DNA of 64,000 nt from Arthrobacter sp. MYb214 (GCF_002979865.1 NZ_PCPZ01000001.1:496001-560000); one strand, 5' to 3'. Shown: positions 35,680-42,884, numbered from the stretch's first letter. The notes: generated from the letters alone by a model not told the origin. A program made the numbers and translations.

Positions 35680-36477
35680 TCACCGCTTACTAAGCGGTAT
35701 GGATTGAAAAACAATGAGAACATCGGCTGGCGAGTGGCCCTCCTGTCGTGATTTGAGGTCGCATCGTGGGTGGAGCTTGCCTCGTTGAGCCCATTTCTTA
35801 GCGCGTTCGTACTTGATTGGGTAGCCGGCATCGTTCAACGCTCGGACGACCACGCTCAGTGGTGCGATGTGGTGCCATGCTTGGGCGAATCTGTCGGTGA
35901 TGCGTTGGGTGAGGTCGTGTTCTCGGTGGCATTCCCGGCAGCGGCCCGTGGTGGCTGTTTCGTGGCCTTCAACGACACCCGCGCATCGGGTGATGACGTT
36001 GGTGGCGTCGTCCATGAGCAGTGCCCCGCACTCCCCGAGTGGGCGTTTCTGGATGGGCCGGTCAGCTGCTGAGATGACGCGCCGTTCAAGGTCGCGTAGC
36101 TCTAGGTAGATGTCGGCGACGAACTCGCGTTTGCGGAGGTGGTGTGCCATGGCGCGCAGGTATTCGGCAGCGTGGAACGTGGTGGTGAAGATCCGCAGGT
36201 GCTTTGGTTCCTCGCGCCCGTTCACCCAATGCGCGAGCTCGGTCAACCGACGCTCGTATTCACCGAGACGTTCAGCCATGTCCAGGTTCAACGGTGCTCC
36301 AGGCGCCGACGTACCGGCGGACCCGACCCGGGGCTGCACACCCTGATTCGCCAACGTCGCCGCCGCGGTCCGCAACGTCGCAGGCACACGATCCAAAACC
36401 GCCCTCAGCCTCGTGTCGCAATGATTGCAAAGGCACAAACCCTCAACAGTCGTGTACTCACAAACTAGGCAGGTCAT
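35680..36477 (-). CDS. Zinc-finger protein with C-terminal HTH-like region
   Basis: A 265-residue protein starting MTCLVCEYTTVEGLCLCNHCD, which has two CxxC knuckles. A helical middle follows (ERLGEYERRLTELAHWVNG), then a second cluster with CGALLMDD, CAGVVEG and CRECHREHD. The last 70 residues look like a winged HTH or MerR-like DNA reader (LNDAGYPIKYERAKKWAQRGKLHP). AAGGAG lies before the ATG at 36477. It overlaps the preceding membrane gene by 20 nt. It is probably a regulator or late-gene activator; this is inference from the DNA-binding look and place before the late genes. Confidence 0.72.
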   Translation of the reverse strand: MTCLVCEYTTVEGLCLCNHCDTRLRAVLDRVPATLRTAAATLANQGVQPRVGSAGTSAPGAPLNLDMAERLGEYERRLTELAHWVNGREEPKHLRIFTTTFHAAEYLRAMAHHLRKREFVADIYLELRDLERRVISAADRPIQKRPLGECGALLMDDATNVITRCAGVVEGHETATTGRCRECHREHDLTQRITDRFAQAWHHIAPLSVVVRALNDAGYPIKYERAKKWAQRGKLHPRCDLKSRQEGHSPADVLIVFQSIPLSKR

Positions 36478-37147
36478 GCTTCTCCTTGGTGAACTGAACG
36501 TTTCGCGCACTTTCTATGAGTTGAAGCGCAAATTCTTCCGCTATCTCGCCTCGATGCAGACGCATGGTGGCCACACGAATAATCTGTTCCGCCTGTGTCG
36601 TGCGTCCTACTGATTCGACAACCTTCCAGAAACCTTCGTCGTCTTCCTCGCCATTTTCTCCGATTTCGATTGCAGCGTCCATTAGCTCATAAGTATAAAT
36701 AACCTCATTTTCAATGAACGAGATTGTTTTGTCTAAGCTGCCAGCTCTGAATAGTTGGTCATAAGAAATAGCCCATATTTCCGCTTTGAACCGGGCTTCA
36801 CTTGCCGCGGAACGCAGCTTGGCTTCGTCCACCACCTTGGAGTCAACGGCCACTAAAGCATGCAGTGCCGTCAAGAACTCAGTAAGTGCAGGTAGCCGTT
36901 GCTGCTCGACGGCAATAGTCCTGGTTAGATCTATTTGGTCATTAGCGGTCCGCCACGCTTTCCACGCGTACCGCGCCACAAATATCGTGATCAGCATGGC
37001 CCCGAATGCCCCAATTGCGCCGATAGCAATCCACATTAGTTCGAGTCCCTTAGCGGAGTCGATGAGGCTGGTTGAACAGTTGATCAGTTCGACTTTGGCC
37101 GCGTTCGGATCAGCTATTTGGCACGTTATTTCATCAGCGAGAATCAT
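36458..37147 (-). CDS. Single-helix membrane protein, 229 aa
   Basis: A protein with a short N-terminal part, one membrane helix at about 38-60 (WIAIGAIGAFGAMLITIFVARY) and a cytosolic helical domain (AVEQQRLPALTEFLTALHALV, AEIWAISYDQLFRAGSLDKT). TAGAAT stands six bases before the ATG with no ribosome site, the same pattern as the plus-strand cargo genes. Its architecture echoes the membrane protein encoded beyond the tRNA at 34528. The 3' end overlaps the zinc-finger gene by 20 nt. No family is recognised. Confidence 0.68.
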   Translation of the reverse strand: MILADEITCQIADPNAAKVELINCSTSLIDSAKGLELMWIAIGAIGAFGAMLITIFVARYAWKAWRTANDQIDLTRTIAVEQQRLPALTEFLTALHALVAVDSKVVDEAKLRSAASEARFKAEIWAISYDQLFRAGSLDKTISFIENEVIYTYELMDAAIEIGENGEEDDEGFWKVVESVGRTTQAEQIIRVATMRLHRGEIAEEFALQLIESARNVQFTKEKHDLPSL

Positions 37148-37153
37148 GCTCTT

Positions 37154-37159
37154 ATTCTA
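37154..37159 (-). promoter_or_regulatory. -10 box 6 nt before membrane gene
   Basis: On the minus strand TAGAAT, then AAGAGC, then the ATG at 37147. This fits a leaderless promoter and overlaps the end of the upstream gene. Confidence 0.45.
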
Positions 37160-37420
37160 TCCGTCCTGATCAAGTACTGATCGGTGGAGGTTTAGGCCTG
37201 GCGGGGTGTCGGTGCCGGTGATGGTGACGGGTTCGCCTGCTCGGATTAGTCGGTATCCATTGCCGGTGTCGATGCTGACGCAGTCGTCTTCGTGTTCAAT
37301 CGCGACGATGGTTCCCTTGGTGCGGTAGGTCAGCCCATCTCCTGGTTCCTTTCCGAGAAACTCGATGGTTTTGCCGAGGTCTGCGCCGGATAGGTGGCGG
37401 GCTTCGCGGGTGGTGGTCAT
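37157..37420 (-). CDS. Phage protein, 87 aa, possible SH3-like fold
   Basis: Starts MTTTREARHLSGADLGKTIEF and continues with a compact beta pattern (RTKGTIVAIEHEDDCVSIDTGNG, then YRLIRAGEPVTITG). The GKTI-F...G...I..I.H.......G........PVTI order resembles small SH3-like proteins found in actinophage early regions. AGGAGG precedes the start. It is 4 nt after the previous gene. Confidence 0.7.
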   Translation of the reverse strand: MTTTREARHLSGADLGKTIEFLGKEPGDGLTYRTKGTIVAIEHEDDCVSIDTGNGYRLIRAGEPVTITGTDTPPGLNLHRSVLDQDG

Positions 37421-37424
37421 GGGG

Positions 37425-37742
37425 TCACTTCCTCCTACTGGCCCACGCTGGTGCGCTGGTGGGGTATCTCATGTTGGTGTTCATGTGGCGTTGCGGAGGC
37501 CGGGGTTTCTCGAAGACGTGCGCGTCGAGTGCTTTAGCGAGGTCCCGCAGGGAGCCACAGGCAACGTCTGGTCTGATACCCATGGCCGTGGCCATTTGTT
37601 CCGCTGCACGCCGTATGCCGGCTTCGCATCTCAGGCCGCTATCGGTCACGTAGTCAGTGAGGTCGACGGCGTTACCCAACTCGTCCAGGGTTGGCGGATT
37701 GGTGCTGAGCGGGGTGTCGGGCAGGTAGTAGATGCGCTTCAT
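37425..37742 (-). CDS. Phage protein, 105 aa, unknown
   Basis: Starts MKRIYYLPDTPLSTNPPTLDE. A helical centre (DSGLRCEAGIRRAAEQMATAMG, SLRDLAKALDAHVFEKP) leads to a basic, Pro/Arg/Met-rich tail. It overlaps the terminase small subunit stop by 4 nt (ATGA) and is preceded by AGGAAC. No family is recognised. Confidence 0.68.
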   Translation of the reverse strand: MKRIYYLPDTPLSTNPPTLDELGNAVDLTDYVTDSGLRCEAGIRRAAEQMATAMGIRPDVACGSLRDLAKALDAHVFEKPRPPQRHMNTNMRYPTSAPAWASRRK

Positions 37743-38437
37743 GGTGTTCCTCCGGTGAGTTGGCGTAGGGCGTTGGGGACGATGGTTGGGAGCATGTCGG
37801 CTTGTAGCTTGGACAGGTTCAGTTGTGCGAAGATCTGCTTCAGCGCGACTACCACGAGTTCGGCTTTCTGCTCTTCCAGTTCGATGCGGCGCTGTTCGAT
37901 GCCGGCTTTCAAAGCCATCGTGGTGAGCTTTGCGAAGTGCTCACGTTCCTTGGTGTAGAGCGTGTACCAGGTGTTGAATCCTGCTTCCTGGACGGTCATA
38001 TCCACGGGCCCTTGGGCACCGATACCAGCTTCAGTTTTTGTTATCCCCCATACAAGCTCGTTGGGTTCGACCTCAGCGACCTTTGTGCGGAGCCATTGGA
38101 CGTGTGCGTGGCTGATCCTGATCTCCTGCAGGAGTGCTTGGGCGGGGTCGATGTCGGGGTATTTGTCGGTGATGCCGAGGGTGCCTATGGCGTAGTTCAA
38201 TTCTTGTTCCGCGATCCTTTCTTCTGCTGCTGCCTTCGCTTTCGGACTGTTCCCGCCGTGCCTGCCACAGCGCACACCACCGGGCACTGGGGAGGATCCG
38301 CAAGCCTCGTCTTTACCGCGCTTCTTCGCCCCGCAGATCAGTTTCCCGTCGCGCTCCTGCCCTGGGGCGTAGGTGGGGTCGCCTTTGTAGCGTTTGATCG
38401 CTTTGCCCAGGTTCTCAGCGGTTACTCTAACGACCAT
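37739..38437 (-). CDS. Probable terminase small subunit
   Basis: A 232-residue protein. It has a zinc-like N-terminal block LICGAKKRGKDEACGSSPV followed by GGVRCGRHGGNSPKAKAAAEER. Long helices follow (AQALLQEIRISHAHVQWLRTK, HFAKLTTMALKAGIEQRRIELE). The CG-K..G..RC..HGG.SP pattern is found in small terminase-type DNA-recognition proteins of actinophages. The ATG at 38437 has AGGAGG upstream and overlaps the preceding stop by 11 nt. It should bind the packaging site; it is separated from the large subunit by cargo genes and a tRNA. Confidence 0.68.
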   Translation of the reverse strand: MVVRVTAENLGKAIKRYKGDPTYAPGQERDGKLICGAKKRGKDEACGSSPVPGGVRCGRHGGNSPKAKAAAEERIAEQELNYAIGTLGITDKYPDIDPAQALLQEIRISHAHVQWLRTKVAEVEPNELVWGITKTEAGIGAQGPVDMTVQEAGFNTWYTLYTKEREHFAKLTTMALKAGIEQRRIELEEQKAELVVVALKQIFAQLNLSKLQADMLPTIVPNALRQLTGGTP

Positions 38438-38753
38438 TGGCGGGTTCCTCCTTGTACTGGTTTGCGCGGGCACGGAGCCATGCCGTGATTGGCTGAGCGA
38501 CGTGCACCCGGTCTTGTAGGCTGCCTTGGATCAGTTCGCTCCATGCCTTGTACTGAAAAGCGTTGGCTACCTCGTTGAGCGCTTCTGCTTTCGCTTCGGC
38601 GCGGACGGTTTCAAGCCAGCGATTGAACTGGGCAGCGCGACCGGGAATAGGGTAACCGTCAGTGTCGCTTGTATAGAACGTTCGTATGGTCGCAGTGTCC
38701 GGCGTGTATTCCCCGGCGTGGTAGGTGGCTACGTGCTTCTCATTAGCGCCCAT
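38427..38753 (-). CDS. Phage protein, 108 aa, unknown
   Basis: Starts MGANEKHVATYHAGEYTPDTA, with TDGYPIPGRAAQFNRWLETV and a helical second half ending EEPANGR. The ATG at 38753 is preferred because AGGAG is 9 nt upstream; an ATG three codons earlier touches that site. It overlaps the small-terminase start by 11 nt. The function is unknown. Confidence 0.65.
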   Translation of the reverse strand: MGANEKHVATYHAGEYTPDTATIRTFYTSDTDGYPIPGRAAQFNRWLETVRAEAKAEALNEVANAFQYKAWSELIQGSLQDRVHVAQPITAWLRARANQYKEEPANGR

Positions 38754-38871
38754 GGGAATCATCTCCTATGTTTTTGATTAGTAATTCCTGTGCCCCGACC
38801 TGTAGTGTTTTCCCTTGTGCATCTCAGTCCTGGTGCTGAACGAAGTCACTCGATCCCAACAGGAGGAAGTT

Positions 38872-39132
38872 ATGGGTTTCATTGGTTGGATTGTTTTAGG
38901 CCTTATTGCTGGTGCGATCGCTAAGGCGATCAAGCCTGGTGAGCAGGGTGGCGGCTGGCTCGCTACCCTGGTGCTTGGTGTTGTTGGCGCTATCGTAGGC
39001 GGGTGGATTGGATCCGCGATCTTCGGAGTCGGAGTAAACGAATTCTGGGATCTGTCTACATGGTTGCTGGCCATCGGCGGCTCGCTGATCGTCCTCGTTA
39101 TCTGGGGACTGATCACACGCAAGAAGGCGTAG
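38872..39132 (+). CDS. GlsB/YeaQ/YmgE family membrane protein (cargo gene)
   Basis: An 86-residue protein with three short membrane helices (IGWIVLGLIAGAIAKAI, GWLATLVLGVVGAIVGGWIG, WLLAIGGSLIVLVIWGLI) and the family's glycine pattern, with KPGEQGGGW between the first two. AGGAGGAAG precedes the ATG at 38872. GlsB/YeaQ proteins are small general-stress membrane proteins, common in actinobacterial chromosomes but unusual in phages. It stands alone on the plus strand with its own UUCG-loop terminator, so it is an independent unit. Confidence 0.85.
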   Translation: MGFIGWIVLGLIAGAIAKAIKPGEQGGGWLATLVLGVVGAIVGGWIGSAIFGVGVNEFWDLSTWLLAIGGSLIVLVIWGLITRKKA

Positions 39133-39146
39133 TTTGCGCGACAGAA

Positions 39147-39176
39147 CGGGGTCTTACCTTTCGAGGTGAGGCCCCG
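39147..39176 (+). terminator. UUCG-loop terminator of the GlsB gene
   Basis: A 13-bp stem (CGGGGTCTTACCT with AGGTGAGGCCCCG, two G-T pairs) closed by a TTCG tetraloop, 14 bp after the GlsB stop. The T-tract is short. Confidence 0.7.
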
Positions 39177-39186
39177 TTCGCCATGC

Positions 39187-39567
39187 CTAGGCATCGTCCA
39201 CCTCCGGGCGTTGGATGTTCAGCGTGTACTTATCCGCTGGCGACCATGCGCGGTCGGACTTTACGATCAATCCGACGAACGTTTCATCAGGTGCCAGCTT
39301 CCAGCACTCGTGTTCTGGTTCTTCTTCCCAACTGATCACCTGCACCTGTGCCGGGATCCCTTCCACGCTGTTCACTACAGGCTGGGCGACGGCTAGGACA
39401 GCGCGTGCGTTGCCCCGGTAGTGTTCCATGCTGGTTTCGGTGAGGTCTTCCCAGTTCGGAGGTTCTGGGCATTCAATGCTCGGCGTGTGGTACTTCCGTT
39501 CACGCAGGAACAACGCTTTCGCACCCGCTTCGAGCGCGTCCGGGTTTAGCGGGGGCTGGTCGGTCAT
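39187..39567 (-). CDS. Phage protein, 126 aa, unknown
   Basis: Starts MTDQPPLNPDALEAGAKALFL. The helical start resembles the LEAAAKAL...R segment common in actinophage early proteins; the end is beta-rich (AQVQVISWEEEPEHECWKLAP, DKYTLNIQRPEV). GAGGAAA precedes the ATG. The start overlaps the stop of a 37-residue Cys-rich gene (ATGA). Confidence 0.68.
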   Translation of the reverse strand: MTDQPPLNPDALEAGAKALFLRERKYHTPSIECPEPPNWEDLTETSMEHYRGNARAVLAVAQPVVNSVEGIPAQVQVISWEEEPEHECWKLAPDETFVGLIVKSDRAWSPADKYTLNIQRPEVDDA

Positions 39568-39677
39568 TTGGTTTCCTCGTGATCGTGGTAGTCGTTTTCG
39601 GGGTGTGTGCAGCAATAGGATCCGGGGCCGCAGCAGTCACCGATGCAGCACGGTGGTCCATAGTCTGCGGCGTTCAC
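39564..39677 (-). CDS. Cys-rich microprotein, 37 aa
   Basis: Reads VNAADYGPPCCIGDCCGPGS then YCCTHPENDYHDHEETK, with six cysteines in three pairs and a His-rich end. The GTG start overlaps the upstream stop (GTGA) and its stop overlaps the next start (ATGA), so it is held in a translationally coupled chain. Metal binding is likely from composition. The function is unknown. Confidence 0.58.
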   Translation of the reverse strand: MNAADYGPPCCIGDCCGPGSYCCTHPENDYHDHEETK

Positions 39678-39919
39678 TTCTCTGCCCTCATTCCCAGTCC
39701 TTCAGAAAGCTGTCGGGCGGCTTCGGCGTAGTCCACGCCGGGAATCGCGCTGCCATCGGGGAGGTTGAACAGCGTTGCCAAGGTGACCAAGCGCTGCTCG
39801 TACGCGAGGGCGAGGGCGGCGCTGATTTCGTAGGCAAGGTGGGATTTGCCCAATTCATGTAAAGTCTCCCGATAATTGTCGGGCCCCTCTGCAAACGGGT
39901 TGCCTGGTAGGTTACTCAT
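39674..39919 (-). CDS. Phage protein, 81 aa, unknown
   Basis: A helical protein (MSNLPGNPFAEGPDNYRETLH start, then LAYEISAALALAYEQRLVTLA) with ARQLSEGLGMRAEK at the end. AAGGAG lies before the ATG. It overlaps both neighbours by 4 nt, as part of a coupled early operon. No family is recognised. Confidence 0.65.
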   Translation of the reverse strand: MSNLPGNPFAEGPDNYRETLHELGKSHLAYEISAALALAYEQRLVTLATLFNLPDGSAIPGVDYAEAARQLSEGLGMRAEK

Positions 39920-40308
39920 TTGTTTTCTCCTTGGTTGGTTCGTGCCATACGATCGGCGTAGGCAATAGCTTCAGCGTGAGTGGGGAAATACTCTGGCTCC
40001 CCGTATTTCGACTCAATGGCCACCCACTCATATCCACCATCTGGCAGTTGATCCCACGTCTGGATGACAATCGGGCGACTCGGGTTGTCGATATGAAACT
40101 TGTGAAGCTTGATCTTGCTTGTTCGATCCACTCCGTCTGACCATGTGCCGTCAGCGAGCTTGTAGGGGCCAGTGCGCCAGTGGTCGTAATCGCACGTCTG
40201 GCAGTCGTTCGGGCAGTCGGAAACATCCAAGTGCTTGCAGGTCACGCACGCACTGCACGGCGGAGCCCAGGGGCACCGGCAGTCATGACACTCAGCCACG
40301 GGTATCAT
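39916..40308 (-). CDS. Zinc-ribbon phage protein, 130 aa
   Basis: The ATG at 40308 opens MIPVAECHDCRCPWAPPC. Many cysteine pairs follow (CSACVTCKHLDVSDCPNDCQ, then CDYDHW), giving perhaps three zinc knuckles in the first 55 residues. The second half is beta-rich with GGYEWVAIESKYGEPEYFPTH. It overlaps the upstream gene by 17 nt. DNA or RNA binding is plausible but not shown. Confidence 0.65.
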   Translation of the reverse strand: MIPVAECHDCRCPWAPPCSACVTCKHLDVSDCPNDCQTCDYDHWRTGPYKLADGTWSDGVDRTSKIKLHKFHIDNPSRPIVIQTWDQLPDGGYEWVAIESKYGEPEYFPTHAEAIAYADRMARTNQGENK

Positions 40309-40801
40309 CGTCCAGGGCTTCTTGGAAGTCAGCGACCGTGCACTTGCAGCAGTCGCCATCCGAGTTGCACATGCAGGTCAGGCAGTCCGGGTCGTACTCG
40401 TGGACAACCTCCCGCACCCTCGCGACGGCCTGCTCAGCCTGTTCGAGGCGGGACAGGAGCGCGAGGACGGTTGGCGGGTCGAACGTGGCGATGTGGGTGG
40501 CGAGCGGCTCGCGCTCTTCCTCGTTGATCCCGTCCTGTGCGGCGATCATGGCAACATGCTCGCCGCCGCTGGCGACGTACCAATGATCACCATGCCAAGG
40601 CCCAGTGGTGCGGGGTTCCCAGTCCCCAGCCGGAGTTGCTTCTGCGATCTTGCGCAGGGTGTCCAGGTTGGTGGCGTGCGGTCCTGTGCTGGTTGTTGGC
40701 ACCCCCATGCTGCCTACACCCGGCACAGAGCCAGAATGCATTCGGCGCTGTTTGCCTGAAGGATTGGCCGTTGGTTGAACTTTTTTGGATGGCTGGCTCA
40801 T
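40292..40801 (-). CDS. Ead/Ea22-like phage protein with Cys-rich end
   Basis: A 169-residue protein. After a basic, low-complexity start it has LDTLRKIAEATPAGDWEPRT, the L..IA.A.TPG.W motif of the Ead/Ea22-like family. Further blocks are HIATFDPPTVLALLSRLEQAE and a final CLTCMCNSDGDCCKC. The family motif usually marks early-region accessory genes of unclear role. The C-terminal cysteine cluster adds to a series of Cys-rich genes around it. GGAGGTG precedes the ATG at 40801. Confidence 0.72.
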   Translation of the reverse strand: MSQPSKKVQPTANPSGKQRRMHSGSVPGVGSMGVPTTSTGPHATNLDTLRKIAEATPAGDWEPRTTGPWHGDHWYVASGGEHVAMIAAQDGINEEEREPLATHIATFDPPTVLALLSRLEQAEQAVARVREVVHEYDPDCLTCMCNSDGDCCKCTVADFQEALDDDTRG

Positions 40802-41070
40802 TTCGCACCTCCAGCATGAGTTTCGTAAACGTCGGCCACGCACTCGGCGAGTGGTGCGGCTGCTGGGTGGTCTGGTGCGTGGTCTGCTGGGATCGGGTGC
40901 GCTTCCAGACAGCCGCGTAAGTCTTGTTCGAACTCGGGGCTGGTGCCGAACAGGTCAGCCTTCACCTCGTCGGCGGTGACAGGTGCCGTGTCCGCTACCC
41001 GGTCAGCCGGCGCGCAACCAGCCAGCGTGACCAGGGTGGCCGTGACGGCTACCAAAGATTTCTTGTACAT
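40798..41070 (-). CDS. Small lipoprotein with G-tract leader
   Basis: A 90-residue protein with signal peptide and lipobox (MYKKSLVAVTATLVTLAGCA, acylated Cys19). A small secreted domain with two further cysteines follows (RGCLEAHPIP, ECVADVYETH), probably a disulfide. The ATG at 41070 lies 7 nt after a run of eleven G. In this place such a run would serve as the ribosome site and could change length by slippage. It is on the minus strand with the early genes, unlike the other lipoprotein of the prophage. A role in blocking superinfection is possible. Confidence 0.72.
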   Translation of the reverse strand: MYKKSLVAVTATLVTLAGCAPADRVADTAPVTADEVKADLFGTSPEFEQDLRGCLEAHPIPADHAPDHPAAAPLAECVADVYETHAGGAK

Positions 41071-41077
41071 GATGGTT

Positions 41078-41088
41078 CCCCCCCCCCC
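41078..41088. repeat. C/G homopolymer run of 11
   Basis: Eleven C on the plus strand (G on the coding strand) in the leader of the small lipoprotein gene, at ribosome-site distance from the ATG. It may vary by slipped-strand replication; its exact length is also prone to sequencing error. Confidence 0.8.
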
Positions 41089-41159
41089 GCGCTCAGATGG
41101 CGGGGTGATCATTGTGTTTCTGCTGCTGGTTGTCAGACTACCGTCTAACAGTTGGTATT

Positions 41160-41552
41160 TCAACCACGCGTAAGCGGTTCAAGCGAACGAATTTCCAATA
41201 CGAGCTTTTCGTTCCCATATCCGCCATGGTGGACAAATGGGCCGACCAGGTACTCGCTCGAATCATCAACCAGTAGCCCGCAATCAACCAGCCCGTCGAT
41301 CACGGGTTTCAGTGTGGGCATGAGGTTGTGCGGGTCATAACGCACCCGAGTTTTCTTCCACACGTACGCATCCACCTGAACCCGTTGCAGGCCCTTCGGG
41401 AGCTTGGCCTGCCGGGCCATGATGTGCGCACCGTGGCGCCAAGCCTGGGCACGCTTGTTTCGTGGCGCCCAATGTTCCTTCTGGTTGAGGTTGAGCCAGT
41501 CGGCGAGTTTGGGGATTTCGAGGGTGAAACTTTCAGAAGCCGTAGAATCCAT
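41160..41552 (-). CDS. RusA-like Holliday-junction resolvase
   Basis: A 130-residue nuclease that cuts four-way DNA junctions made during phage replication and recombination. It shows the RusA layout: LNQKEHWAPRNKRAQAWRHG near residue 22-40, then VDAYVWKKTRVRYDPHNLMP and TLKPVIDGLVDCGLLVDDSS. The acidic residues in YDPHN, IDGL and VDDS are those used for catalysis in the family. It is the most distal gene of the early recombination set. Confidence 0.83.
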   Translation of the reverse strand: MDSTASESFTLEIPKLADWLNLNQKEHWAPRNKRAQAWRHGAHIMARQAKLPKGLQRVQVDAYVWKKTRVRYDPHNLMPTLKPVIDGLVDCGLLVDDSSEYLVGPFVHHGGYGNEKLVLEIRSLEPLTRG

Positions 41553-41693
41553 TGTGAGGGCCTTTCAGGAGGTTGAACGGGGAAACGCTCACGCAGTGCG
41601 CCAAAGTCACACCTAGGCAGGTTTCTGCCCGAGCAGCGGTGGTTCACCGTCTGTTGGTTGGTGTGGGTTGCAAATAAAAGTTTTAGAATGGGG

Positions 41694-42155
41694 CTACGCC
41701 CCGGGTTGTTGCGGAAGGTATTCTTCTGCGTGCTCGGGGCTTTTGAGTGTCCGGAGTGCTTGTTTGACGGCTTGGGCGCCGAAGGCGTTGGGTTTGCCTT
41801 CTGCGTGGATTCGTTTGCCGATCATGGTTTCTGGTCTTTCGCCGAGGAGGATGTCTGCTTGGCAGCAGCGGCAGGTGTGTGCGTCTTCGCCTGCGTGTTC
41901 TTCGCATGGCGGGTTTTTTGGTCGTTTGGTGTTTCTGCCGAGGTTCCAGTGTTTGCCGTCGAGGAAGATCACGGTGGGTGATTTGATGTCTGGGTTGTTG
42001 GCTGCTCGGATGGCGACTTCGGCGATGTCACGGAATGGGTGGGGTGTTGTCCGGTGTTCGTAGAACAGGTCAGTGAGCTGTTGTTGTCGCCAGTCGCCTG
42101 GGCGGATCATGGCGAGGAGGTTGGCGAGGGTGATGGCTTGTTGTTCGGTGATCAT
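41694..42155 (-). CDS. Phage protein, 153 aa, with zinc-like motif
   Basis: Starts MITEQQAITLANLLAMIRPGD, with helices suited to DNA or protein contact (DIAEVAIRAANNPDIKSP). A later block, CEEHAGEDAHTCRCCQADI, could bind zinc. AAGGAG precedes the ATG at 42155. It lies just downstream of a 240-bp repeat-bearing region and near the replication-type gene, so a replication role is possible. Family not recognised. Confidence 0.65.
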   Translation of the reverse strand: MITEQQAITLANLLAMIRPGDWRQQQLTDLFYEHRTTPHPFRDIAEVAIRAANNPDIKSPTVIFLDGKHWNLGRNTKRPKNPPCEEHAGEDAHTCRCCQADILLGERPETMIGKRIHAEGKPNAFGAQAVKQALRTLKSPEHAEEYLPQQPGA

Positions 42156-42262
42156 TTTTTGGGTGTCTCCTTTCGATCGAGCGTTTTGGTGTCTCACGTT
42201 TAAGTACTGAACGATCGACGATTTTCTTTAGCCATTTCTTTTAAACTGAACCAAGAGTGTCC

Positions 42263-42391
42263 GTAGGTTTTGCCACCTACGTAAGTAGGTTCTTAACTTC
42301 TTAAGTTCTGCCACTGTGTTTGCTAGTTGGCGACTTGGGGTTTTGCGTCTAGCTAGAGTGGCATTTGCTAGAATTTTGCCACTTTTGCTAG
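42263..42391. repeat. Repeat region: possible replication origin or control region
   Basis: Within a 240-bp AT-rich gap are TGCCAC at 42271, 42309 and 42377, its inverse GTGGCA at 42358, and TTGCTAG at 42320, 42365 and 42385. A hairpin GTAGGT/ACCTAC spans 42263-42280. It lies between the replication-type gene and the next early gene. The clustered short repeats resemble iterons or operator arrays. Confidence 0.5.
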
Positions 42392-42395
42392 GCAG

Positions 42396-42824
42396 TTAGA
42401 ACGGTGGTTCTTCCGGAATGACTTGGGCATTCACTTGTTCTTTCTGGTCTTCTTGGCAGTACTCGCAATCTGTAGCAAAAATACCCTTGTTTTTGTGGTT
42501 CTTCGTATGACCTCCCCGAGCACCGGAAATGGCTCGTTTTTTGGATAATTCATGCACGGTTTGATGCTTCTCGTAGTCGTGGATCCGGTAGGTTTTCGGG
42601 TCTTCCTTGACGAGCAGTTTCCCGTCGGTGAGTTCCTTGAGAACAGCCTTGCCCCGTTGCTCCGCGACTCGTGCTGACACCTTTCCGCCCGACCGTTGCT
42701 GGGCTGCCCGGAGCATCAGGGCGAGGTGCAGGAGGATCGCCTGGTCACTGAGTCCGTCGATCTTCGGGTTGTCGAGATAATCGATGGAGAGCTTGATCCA
42801 GGGCCGTTCATCCTTGGCACTCAT
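42396..42824 (-). CDS. Replication initiator-like protein (winged helix N-terminus)
   Basis: A 142-residue protein starting MSAKDERPWIKLSIDYLDNP. The early KIDGLSDQAILLHLALMLRAA and GKAVLKELTDGKLLVKEDPK blocks match the N-terminal winged-helix domain of phage replisome organisers. The following YRIHDYEKHQ is also typical. A CEYCQED pair lies near the end. The protein is short compared with full organisers (about 250 residues), so loader contacts may lie elsewhere. GGAGG precedes the ATG. The repeat region directly downstream may be its binding site. Confidence 0.7.
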   Translation of the reverse strand: MSAKDERPWIKLSIDYLDNPKIDGLSDQAILLHLALMLRAAQQRSGGKVSARVAEQRGKAVLKELTDGKLLVKEDPKTYRIHDYEKHQTVHELSKKRAISGARGGHTKNHKNKGIFATDCEYCQEDQKEQVNAQVIPEEPPF

Positions 42825-42884
42825 TTTGTACCTCCGTTCTGTCATAATGAAAGTTCTTTGTTGGGCAAACTTTTAGGAGTCGGA

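Noticed and set aside
41309-41647. Minus-strand frame of 112 codons upstream of and overlapping the RusA gene (MNHRCSGRNLPRC start)
   Set aside because: Most of it lies in another frame of the RusA gene and becomes low-complexity; a very short real peptide at its start cannot be excluded.
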